8,028 bases of DNA from contig CAIPFS010000606.1 of assembly GCA_903864375.1 (NCBI GenBank), forward strand, positions 1 through 8,028, given 5' to 3'. Positions 1-7,600 of this stretch are shown here, piece by piece. The stretch is from an uncultured Verrucomicrobiota bacterium (GTDB lineage Bacteria > Verrucomicrobiota > Verrucomicrobiia > Limisphaerales > UBA9464). Position 1 is the stretch's first letter, and each line of letters opens with the position of its first letter. The position numbers and the translations under genes were made by a program. Below the pieces are notes generated by a model. The model worked only from the letters and a program-made list of their open reading frames with translations. It did not search any database and was not told the origin of the DNA.

Positions 1-657
1 AATCAGGACGGCAGACCGGATATACTGGTGGCCATGGCTCAGGGACAGGAAGGTGTCTTTTTGCTCATCAATGAGGGGTCGGGTCAATTCCGAACCCAGA
101 CAGTGGTGGCACGACATCCGGCGTGGGGCTCATCGGGAATGGATTTGGCTGACGTGGACGGTGATGGATTACCCGACATCCTGGCGACGAACGGGGACAA
201 TGGAGAATATGTCTCGTGCCTCAAAAATTATCATGGAGTTCGGGTCCTTCGGAATGAGGGGGGAGGTCGACTTTCCGAGAATTACTTTTATCCGCTCAAC
301 GGGGCTTATCGGGCTGTTGCTGCTGATTTCAGGGGCAATCATCAGATGGACATCGCGGCAATTTCCTTTTTTCCAGACTACGACGGTTCACCCGGGGAGA
401 GCTTTGTCTATCTTCGGCAAGAGACTCCGGGACGATTCAAGGCCTACTCCTTTTCAGAGGCCTGGCGGGGACGCTGGTTGACCATGGCGGTCGGTGATCT
501 GGATGGCGACGGCGCACCCGATATTGTCCTGGGGGTCTTTAATCGGACGCCATTTTCCGCCCCCCAGACCGTACTCGACCGATGGCGGACGAATGGACCA
601 AGCTTGTTGATATTGAAAAGCAAGCGTCTCTCGGTTCCGTCGATTCCCCCGCCATGA
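1..657 (+). CDS. VCBS/FG-GAP repeat protein, 3' part only
   Basis: The frame is open from the first base, so the gene begins upstream and only its last 218 residues are visible. It is a repeat protein of the FG-GAP/VCBS type, whose repeats form blades of a calcium-binding beta-propeller in known relatives. Visible calcium-loop motifs are NQDGRPD at residues 1-7 (truncated by the edge), DVDGDGLPD at 51-59 and DLDGDGAPD at 166-174. A fourth repeat at 109-117 reads DFRGNHQMD and has lost most of the acidic ligands. Blade strands follow each loop (DILATNGDN, DIAAISFFPDY, DIVLGVFNRT). No ASPIC/UnbV domain is present in this part. The end (LSVPSIPPP) carries no membrane anchor or sorting signal. 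The stop TGA overlaps the ATG of the next gene by ATGA, so the two are probably co-transcribed and translationally coupled. Family assignment is firm; export and binding role are inferred from the family because the N-terminus is missing. Confidence 0.93.
   Translation, partial: NQDGRPDILVAMAQGQEGVFLLINEGSGQFRTQTVVARHPAWGSSGMDLADVDGDGLPDILATNGDNGEYVSCLKNYHGVRVLRNEGGGRLSENYFYPLNGAYRAVAADFRGNHQMDIAAISFFPDYDGSPGESFVYLRQETPGRFKAYSFSEAWRGRWLTMAVGDLDGDGAPDIVLGVFNRTPFSAPQTVLDRWRTNGPSLLILKSKRLSVPSIPPP
654..657 (+). promoter_or_regulatory. ATGA stop/start overlap, translational coupling site
   Basis: The ATG of the large downstream gene (654-656) overlaps the TGA stop of the upstream VCBS gene (655-657). 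No convincing Shine-Dalgarno sequence precedes the ATG; the upstream bases are pyrimidine-rich (GATTCCCCCGCC). Re-initiation by the terminating ribosome is therefore the likely way this gene is translated. The overlap supports 654 as the start rather than the in-frame ATG at 582, because the residues from 582 to 653 lie wholly inside the upstream gene and do not resemble a signal peptide. Confidence 0.75.
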
Positions 658-3600
658 GAAGATTACCCGGGTGGATTGGGATGATGGTCCTTCAGGTGAT
701 GGTCGCGCTTTCCCAAATAAACACGCCACCCGCCGCCCCGGACCAGTCATCGATACAGGGACTGAAAGTGCCTCCCACCGGGCAGGCCGGCTTCACGTCA
801 CTGTCTCCGGAGAGCCTTGGCATTCTCCTGACCAATGCGCTTCAGGACTCCCGTTCCTTCACCAATCAGATTTACCTGAATGGGTCGGGGGTGGCGGTGG
901 GTGATGTGGATGGAGACGGCTGGTGTGACCTCTATTTCTGCGGACTGGACCGGGGCAATGCCCTCTATCGGAACCTGGGAAATTGGAGGTTCGAAGACAT
1001 TACCGAGGCAGCGGGAGTCCGCGGCACCGGTCTTGACTCCACCGGAGCCGTCTTGGCAGATATCGACGGCGATGGTGACCTGGACCTGCTGGTCAATACG
1101 GTGGGACATGGCACCCATTGCTTTCTCAATGATGGACGGGGACATTTCCAGGACGTGACCGATCGGATCGGTTTGGGAGGTGGAGCCGGTTCAACCTCCC
1201 TCGCTCTGGCCGATGTGGACGGAGACGGATATCTTGACCTGTTTGTTGCCAACTACCGTCGCGACACGCTTCGAGATCAACCCAACACCCGATTTCGAAT
1301 CAAAAAGATCGACGGTCAATTGACCGTCGCCCTGGTCAACGGACGTCCGGTCTCTGAGCCGGATTTGGAGGGACGCTATACGGTTCAGCCGGAGGGGGGT
1401 ATTCAGGAGAATGGGGAGGTCAGTGCCCTCTACCTGAACCGTTCGGGAACCCATTTCGACGTCCTTCCCTTCACAGGCGGAGCTTTCAGCGATGAGGATG
1501 GAAAGCCCCTTGCAACGGCGCCTCACGACTGGAGCCTTTCCGTTCTGTTGCGGGATCTCAATGGCGATGGTTTGCCGGATATTTATGTGTGCAACGATTT
1601 TGAATCACCGGATCGGATCTGGCTGAACCGCGGTCATGGTCGATTTCAGGCGATTCCCCGCACGGCGATACGGCATACCAGCCTCTATTCCATGGGGGTG
1701 GATGTAGCGGACATCAATCGCGATGGATTCGACGATATCTTTGTCGTGGACATGCTCAGTCGATGGCACGACCGACGCATCCAGCAATCGGGCGACCCGG
1801 TGGCGGATCGGGTTCTTGCGGACCAGGTGGATGGACGTCCGCAATACAAAATGAACACCCTGTTCCTGAACCGGGGCAACGGCACGTATGCGGAAATAGC
1901 CGGTTTTTCCGGGGTCGCCGCCTCGGAATGGAGTTGGAATCCCACGTTCCTCGATGTGGATCTGGATGGTTATGAAGATATTCTTATAACCAACGGTCAT
2001 GAGAGGGATGCCCAAAACGTGGATGTGGGGATGCGCGTCGAGGCTGTCCGGCGTTCGGGAAAGGCGACGCCCCGCGAAATATTGGAAGCCCGCCGGGAAT
2101 TTTCCCGATTGGCAACCGCCAATGTGGCATTTCGGAATCGGGGGGATTTGACGTTTGAGGAGGTCGGAAAGGCCTGGGGTTTTGACCTGGTGGGTGTTTC
2201 CCAGGGAATGGCTGTCGCCGACCTCGATAACGACGGTGACCTCGATGTCATCATCAACAATCTGAATGGGACGCCGACCATCCTCCGAAATGAGACCGCA
2301 GCACCGAGGCTGGCGGTCCAGCTCAGGGGGCGGAGTCCCAATACCCGGGGCATCGGGGCAAAAATCCACGTCAGCGGCGGGCCCGTGACACAAAGTCAGG
2401 AGATGATCAGCGGGGGACGTTATCTTTCCGGGGATCAGGAGCTCCGGGTTTTTGCAGCGGGCTCGCGGGAGGCCCGGTTGACCGTGGAGGTGGATTGGAG
2501 GTCCGGCCGGAAATCCCGGTTGGAGAATGTCAACGCCAACTCCCTCCTGACCGTCGTTGAGCCTCTCGACGAGGCAACGGCCGTTACCGGGACCAACCGG
2601 GTCGTGCCATTGTTTTCAGACCGGAGCGCCCTGTTGAACCACGTTCATGTGGATGAGCCATTCGATGATTTCCAGCGACAGCCTCTCCTGCCCAGGCGAC
2701 TCAGTCAGCTGGGGCCCGGCGTTGCGTGGTGCGACATCGACGGCGACGGGCGCGAAGAATTGGTGGTGGGGAGTGGGAAGGGGGCAAGCCTTGCCGAATG
2801 GTCACTTCGCCCAGATGGAGTATGGAAACGACTCCATGGGGCCGTATTGGATTCGGTTTCCAATCGCGACATGGTTGGGGTGGTCTCACTGCCGGGTCGC
2901 AATGGGAGCAGTGACCTCGTCGTGGGAATGTCGAGTTATGAGGACTCCGTGGCGGAGGGGGCGGGCGTCGTGTTGTTTTCGAGTGACGGAATGACCTCTC
3001 GTCCCGTTTCTGGAGCGGGTGATTCCAGTTTTGGGCCCCTGGCCGTGGCGGATATCGATGGAGATGGGTCTTTGGATTTGTTCGTGGGTGGAAGGGTGAT
3101 TCCGGGTCAATACCCCATTCCCGCCAGTTCCAGACTCCTGTTGCGCAAAAAAGACGGGTGGGTGGCGGATGCGGAGGCAGCCCATCTTTTGCAGGATATC
3201 GGTATGATTTCAGGTGCCGTTTTCAGCGACCTGAATGGGGATGGCTGGCCCGATCTGGTGCTCGCAACCGAGTGGGGTCCCCTCCGCGTCCTCATGAATC
3301 AGCGCGGCCATCTCTCAGATCAGACCGGGCACCTGGGATTGGCGGCCCTGACGGGGGGCTGGAATGGAGTGGCCACGGGCGACTTTGATGGCGATGGACG
3401 GATGGACATCGTGGCCTCCAATACCGGCCGCAACTCGGTTGCCCGGATGTCAGAAGATCATCCGCGGCGGATTTACTGGGGCAGGGGTCAGAGTGGGAGC
3501 TCTGTCGACCTGATTGAGAGCGAATGGGATGGGGTCAACGGTCGTGAGGTTCCCGTCCGGGACCCGAGAGCCCTGCTCCCGGCTCTTCCACGCTTGCCGG

Positions 3601-4352
3601 AACAATTTGCCTCATTTGCCAGCTATGGAGCGGCCTCCCTGGATCAAGTCCTGGGGGATGAACGCACCCGGTTCCGCTCTGTTGAGGCATCCACAGGTGA
3701 TTCCCTCGTTCTGCTGAATCGCGGAGACCATTTTGAAGTTCATCCGTTGCCTTCCGTCGCGCAATGGACGTCGGCTTTTGCCGTGGTGGTCTCTGATTGG
3801 GATGGGGATGGGAATCAGGACGTTTTTTTAAGCCAGAACTTCTTTGGTGCCCGCCCCGGAATTCCCCGGGATGATGCCGGTCTGGGCCTTCTTCTGTTGG
3901 GTGATGGCCATGGTGGTTTTCGGTCCGTAGCCCCCTTGGAATCCGGAATCAACATTAACGGGGAGCAACGGGGTGCGGCGGTCGGTGACTATGATTCCGA
4001 TGGGCGTCCCGATTTGGTGGTGAGTCAAAATCGGGGACAAACCAGGCTTTATCATAATGAACGAGCCATCCCGGCCATTCGCGTGCGATTGAACGCCGGT
4101 CCGGACAACCCCACCGGGGTGGGAGGCAGCGTCCAGGGTATCGGGGACCACGGAGCCGGGCCAAGGCTGGAGGTCCAGGCGGGCTCAGGATACTGGTCGC
4201 AGAATAGCCCCATCATGCTCTTGGCTCGCAGCCCTTCTCTGCGTCAAGTGCAGGTCCGATGGCCGGGCGGAGCAACGACCGTTCACGAACTTCCAGAGGG
4301 GATCGCTGAACTGGAGGTCCGTCCCAACGGTGACACACGACGTATCCAATGA
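654..4352 (+). CDS. Large secreted CRTAC1-like protein, VCBS repeats with two ASPIC/UnbV domains
   Basis: A 1232-residue protein. Residues 1-20 form a signal peptide: MRR, hydrophobic core WIGMMVLQVMVAL, and a plausible cleavage site after ALS. There is no lipobox cysteine. The first half holds calcium-loop motifs at residues 84, 136, 187, 301, 353, 434 and 523 (for example DVDGDGWCD and DIDGDGDLD), ending in an ASPIC/UnbV domain at about 563-637 (NTRGIGAKIHV, GGRYLSGDQ, VDWRSGRKS). The second half starts with RQPLLPRRLSQLGPGVAW and has further loops at 694, 800, 859, 910, 1048 and 1112. It closes with a second ASPIC/UnbV domain at about 1152-1222 (NPTGVGGSV, GSGYWSQ, VRWPGG). This organisation resembles the very large VCBS/CRTAC1-like proteins often found beside SusC/SusD genes in Bacteroidota, as I recall them. 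No such transporter genes are visible here. Known relatives are exported calcium-binding propellers; adhesion or ligand binding is an inference and no catalytic motif was found. The next large gene is its paralog. Confidence 0.96.
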   Translation: MRRLPGWIGMMVLQVMVALSQINTPPAAPDQSSIQGLKVPPTGQAGFTSLSPESLGILLTNALQDSRSFTNQIYLNGSGVAVGDVDGDGWCDLYFCGLDRGNALYRNLGNWRFEDITEAAGVRGTGLDSTGAVLADIDGDGDLDLLVNTVGHGTHCFLNDGRGHFQDVTDRIGLGGGAGSTSLALADVDGDGYLDLFVANYRRDTLRDQPNTRFRIKKIDGQLTVALVNGRPVSEPDLEGRYTVQPEGGIQENGEVSALYLNRSGTHFDVLPFTGGAFSDEDGKPLATAPHDWSLSVLLRDLNGDGLPDIYVCNDFESPDRIWLNRGHGRFQAIPRTAIRHTSLYSMGVDVADINRDGFDDIFVVDMLSRWHDRRIQQSGDPVADRVLADQVDGRPQYKMNTLFLNRGNGTYAEIAGFSGVAASEWSWNPTFLDVDLDGYEDILITNGHERDAQNVDVGMRVEAVRRSGKATPREILEARREFSRLATANVAFRNRGDLTFEEVGKAWGFDLVGVSQGMAVADLDNDGDLDVIINNLNGTPTILRNETAAPRLAVQLRGRSPNTRGIGAKIHVSGGPVTQSQEMISGGRYLSGDQELRVFAAGSREARLTVEVDWRSGRKSRLENVNANSLLTVVEPLDEATAVTGTNRVVPLFSDRSALLNHVHVDEPFDDFQRQPLLPRRLSQLGPGVAWCDIDGDGREELVVGSGKGASLAEWSLRPDGVWKRLHGAVLDSVSNRDMVGVVSLPGRNGSSDLVVGMSSYEDSVAEGAGVVLFSSDGMTSRPVSGAGDSSFGPLAVADIDGDGSLDLFVGGRVIPGQYPIPASSRLLLRKKDGWVADAEAAHLLQDIGMISGAVFSDLNGDGWPDLVLATEWGPLRVLMNQRGHLSDQTGHLGLAALTGGWNGVATGDFDGDGRMDIVASNTGRNSVARMSEDHPRRIYWGRGQSGSSVDLIESEWDGVNGREVPVRDPRALLPALPRLPEQFASFASYGAASLDQVLGDERTRFRSVEASTGDSLVLLNRGDHFEVHPLPSVAQWTSAFAVVVSDWDGDGNQDVFLSQNFFGARPGIPRDDAGLGLLLLGDGHGGFRSVAPLESGININGEQRGAAVGDYDSDGRPDLVVSQNRGQTRLYHNERAIPAIRVRLNAGPDNPTGVGGSVQGIGDHGAGPRLEVQAGSGYWSQNSPIMLLARSPSLRQVQVRWPGGATTVHELPEGIAELEVRPNGDTRRIQ

Positions 4353-4405
4353 GCGCCGTGAAAAAGTCCCATTCCACCGGTGGTGCCCGGGGCTGTAATA
4401 CCTAG
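4349..4405 (+). other. Aborted 18-codon reading frame at an ATGA junction
   Basis: An ATG at 4349 overlaps the stop of the upstream gene in the same ATGA arrangement seen at 654. The frame begins MSAVKKSHS, with two lysines as in the n-region of a signal peptide, but ends at TAG (4403-4405) after 18 codons. No hydrophobic core follows. It may be the leftover start of the downstream paralog, cut off when the spacer sequence was inserted or rearranged. It could also be a chance ATG. A functional peptide is not supported by anything visible. Confidence 0.4.
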
Positions 4406-4406
4406 C

Positions 4407-4451
4407 GCAGGAATTCCTGCCTGCTGTTCCGCAGACCTCGAGGTCTGGCGG
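4407..4451. repeat. Pair of adjacent palindromes, REP-like candidate
   Basis: Two inverted repeats lie eight bases apart. The first, GCAGGAATTCCTGC at 4407-4420, is a perfect 14-base palindrome. The second has a perfect 16-base core, CAGACCTCGAGGTCTG at 4432-4447, and extends to 4429-4451 with arms CCG and CGG and one unpaired G. Neither has a loop, so they fit a dimeric protein site, a cruciform, or the remains of a short interspersed palindromic repeat better than a transcription terminator. No run of T follows. Only one copy is present in the window, so membership of a repeat family is an inference. Confidence 0.5.
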
Positions 4452-4680
4452 GCCGTCCGGCGAATCGACACGCGGTGGGACGGGCTTGAGTGGGGCAGAA
4501 TGACGGCAAATTCTATTGAAAACACCCGCGAAAACGCCAGATTCGCAGACTTGCTGGCCATCCAAAGGCTTCGAAAAAATCCGAAGGGATCCTCACCCCG
4601 CTGTGGGTTCCGGGGCTCCCCATGGACTATCGTTCGTCCGGGACGGGAAGGTTCCGAGGTCGTTCCACGATATGCTCAAT

Positions 4681-4688
4681 GGAAGTGG
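4681..4688 (+). promoter_or_regulatory. Weak ribosome-binding site for the second large gene
   Basis: GGAAG at 4681-4685 is followed by TGG and then ATG at 4689. The GGA core lies five bases from the ATG, which is close but workable. It is the only purine-rich site directly upstream of this start. The alternative ATG at 4500 has only GAG at 4488-4490 and a GGGG run at 4492-4495. The evidence favours 4689 slightly and does not decide the start. Confidence 0.35.
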
Positions 4689-7600
4689 ATGTCTCTGCTG
4701 ATTGGGGTGGTTCTCCTTCAGGTGCTGCCAACACTCCCGCTCTGGGGCACGACTCCTCCGGAGTGGAGGGAGGGGGATGGGTTCCGATCTGTTCCCCTGA
4801 AAATTCCATTGGCGGGCCATGTCGGCTTTATTCAACTGCCGCCGTCGCAGACGGGAATCCAATTCAGCAATGTTCTGTCAGATGATCAGGCGGCGCTGAA
4901 TCAAATCCTGACCAACGGTTCGGGAGTGGCAGCCGGGGATGTGGATGGCGACGGGTGGTGCGACCTCTATTTTTGTCGTCTGGGCGGACCCAATGCCCTG
5001 TATCGCAACCTGGGAGGACGAAGGTTTGAGGAGGTTGCCGGGGCATCCGGAGTGGCCTGCGAAGGGTTGCAATCGACCGGGGCAGCCTTTGCCGATCTGG
5101 ATGGGGATGGGGATCTGGACTTGATCGTGAATACGCTGGGGGGAGGGACCCACCTGTTCTTCAATGACGGGCACGGTCATTTTTCCCACTCTGCGGATGT
5201 TTTGAATCCACGGCGCGCAGGCATGTCCCTGACGCTGGCGGACATTGATGGCGACGGGGACCTGGACCTTTATGTGGCCAACTATCGCTCCACCACCGTT
5301 CGCAGCACCGGCTTGCAGATGCTTCTGGTCAACGGAAAGAAAACTCTGAAACCTGAGGATCGGGATGGCATGATGATCACACCCGAGGGTCTGTTGCGCG
5401 AATATGGTGAGGTGGACGTTCTGTACCTCAACGACGGGAAAGGGGGAATGACACCCGAATCATGGACCTCGGGACGATTCAGCGACGAGAATGGAATTCC
5501 TCTGGTGACGCCGCCCCGGGACTGGGGCCTTTCGGCTATGTTTCACGATATCAACGGCGATGGGGTTCCGGACTTGTACGTCTGCAATGACTTTTGGACG
5601 CCGGATCGAGCCTGGATCAACGATGGTAAGGGTGGATTTCGCGCCATGGCCCGGACCGCACTTCCGGCAACTCCGACATTTTCGATGGGAGTCGATTTTG
5701 CGGACCTGAATCGCGATGGGGTCGATGATTTTCTGGTTCTCGACATGTTGGGTTCAACCCGCGAACAGCGCATCCGCCACGCCTCTCATGTGGGAGGGGA
5801 TGGCCCGTATGCCGGAGTGGGCTTTGAACGCCCCCAGATCGAGCGAAACACGCTGTTTGTGGGGCGGGGAGACGGCACCTTTGGAGAGATTGCCCAATTC
5901 GCTGGATTGGACGCCACCGACTGGTCCTGGTGCCCGCTCTTTCTCGATGTCGATCTGGATGGATACGAGGATGTCATCATCGGCACCGGGAACCTCTTCG
6001 ACACGCAAAATGGAGATGCCGAGGATCGTATTCGCGCCCGGGGTCGATGGCCCAGGGAGCGCATTCCCTACAAGCTGCTGGAATATCCACGGCTTCCCCA
6101 GGCCACCCACGCGTATCGTAACCGGGGCAATCTCACCTTTCAGGAAAACGCTGCGGCCTGGGGCCTGAACGCAGTGGGGGTGTCCCATGGCATGTGCCTG
6201 GCCGATCTGGATAATGACGGCGGACTGGATGTTGTCGCCAATGTGTTGAACGGCCCGGCCCGTCTCTTTTGGAATGAGACGTCCGCTCCGCGGGTGGCGG
6301 TTCGACTGTGCGGCCGTGCTCCCAACACCCGGGGAATTGGCTCCCGGGTCCGCCTTCTGGGTGGGGCGGTGCCCAGTCAATCCCAGGAAATCATCTGTGG
6401 CGGTCGCTACCTTTCGTGCGATGACCCCGTTCGGGTGTTTGCCGCAGGCTCAATCACGAATGATTTAACGTTGGAAGTCGAGTGGCGGAGCGGTCGACGT
6501 TCCCGCATCCATCCGGTTCACCCGGACAACCTCTACGAGATACGGGAGCCGGAGGGTGAATCCGTGTCACCGCGTCGCGTGTCGGACGATGACTCTTCCA
6601 TCAACCCGTTGTTTGAAGATGTCAGCCGCCTGATCTCTCCGGGCGATCGGGTATCCGTGGCCGACGAATCTCAAGCGCAGCCACTGCTGCCGCGGCGATT
6701 GGGACAATCGGGGCCGGGCATTGCGTGGTTTGATGTGGATGGTGACGGCTGGGATGACTTGATGGTGGGGGGAGGGCAAGGGAATGTGCCTCAGGTTTTG
6801 CTGAATCAGCAGGGTCGTTCTTTTCTGTCAGTGACGAAACCTGCCTCATCTGGAAGCGAGGGAAACGCCGGTTCATGCGTCCTGGGAATCGGAAGGTCTC
6901 TGGTGATGCTGGGGCTTGCCGACGGAATTCCGGGAAGGAGCCCATCCGGGGGTGTGAACATTCTGGATATCGCGCGGGGAACTCGTACGAACGCGATACC
7001 CGGATCCCCTTCAGCGACGGGAGCCCTGTGCCTGACGGATTTTGATGGCGACGGATGGTTGGATGTGTTTGTCGGAGGCCGGTACAAACCGGGTCGTTAT
7101 CCGGAACCTGCCACCTCTCGTATTTATCGGGGTGGTCCCACGGGATGGACGTTGGCGCGGGAGTTTTCGGATCTGGGGATGGTTTCGGGCGCCGTCTGGA
7201 GTGACCTCGATTCGGATGGCTGGCCGGAGCTGATTCTCGCAATGGATTGGGGTCCGGTCCGCGTCTTTCACAACGACCATGGAACCCTCCGGGAAACCAC
7301 GCAGGAGTTGGGCCTTTCGGGTTATACGGGATGGTGGAACGGAATCGGGGTGGGTGATTTTGACGGCGATGGCCGGCTGGACCTGGTGGTTGGCAATTGG
7401 GGACTCAATAGTCCCTACCGGGCCAGCGCAGAGTTTCCGCAGCACCTTTATCATGGTGATTTCTGGGGGACCGGAACCGTGGACCTGCTGGAAGCGGGAC
7501 GGGTGCCCGGAGGGGGGCCCGAGGTTCCCCTGCGGGATTGGGACGCCCTGACCACGGTCTGGCCGGGATTGCGCGACGAATGGCCAACCCGGGAGTCGTT

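Larger units (their letters stand above)
4353..4688 (+). other. Spacer between the two paralogs, no supported gene
   Basis: About 336 bases separate the stop of the first large gene from the preferred start of the second, although the upstream pair overlaps. The spacer contains the tail of the 18-codon frame and two strong palindromes in its first third. No promoter with clear -35 and -10 boxes, riboswitch, tRNA or U-tailed hairpin terminator was recognised. The frame of the downstream gene is open without a stop from 4362 to 4688, with in-frame ATG at 4500 and TTG at 4551. The possible peptide from 4500 (MTANSIENTRENARFADLL) is polar, basic in its middle, and shows no match to the upstream paralog. 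Confidence 0.6.

Noticed and set aside
582..653. Upstream in-frame ATG for the second gene
   Set aside because: Starting at 582 would put 24 polar residues before the signal peptide and overlap the upstream gene by 76 bases. The ATGA start at 654 gives a normal signal peptide.
1605..2393. 262-codon open frame on the minus strand
   Set aside because: It lies wholly inside the large + strand gene. Its translation is the antisense of the repeats (runs such as IVDDDIEVTVVIEVGD mirror the DLDNDGD loops). The repeated GA-rich loop codons keep antisense frames open.
3856..3872. Imperfect palindrome around GGAATTCC
   Set aside because: It lies inside well-supported coding sequence, is short and imperfect, and fits chance in G+C-rich DNA.
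4429..4451. Palindrome as a rho-independent terminator
   Set aside because: There is no loop of three or more bases at the centre of the perfect pairing and no T-run after it.
4622..4885. 87-codon + strand frame starting MDYRSS
   Set aside because: It overlaps the signal peptide and N-terminus of the third gene in another frame and has low-complexity, non-family sequence. The frame of the third gene explains the coding better.
5754..6380. 208-codon open frame on the minus strand
   Set aside because: Antisense shadow of the third gene, with the same antisense-loop pattern and no recognisable domain.
6622..7242. 206-codon open frame on the minus strand
   Set aside because: Proline-, arginine- and serine-rich translation typical of an antisense shadow in G+C-rich coding DNA; the + strand frame here is clear VCBS sequence.
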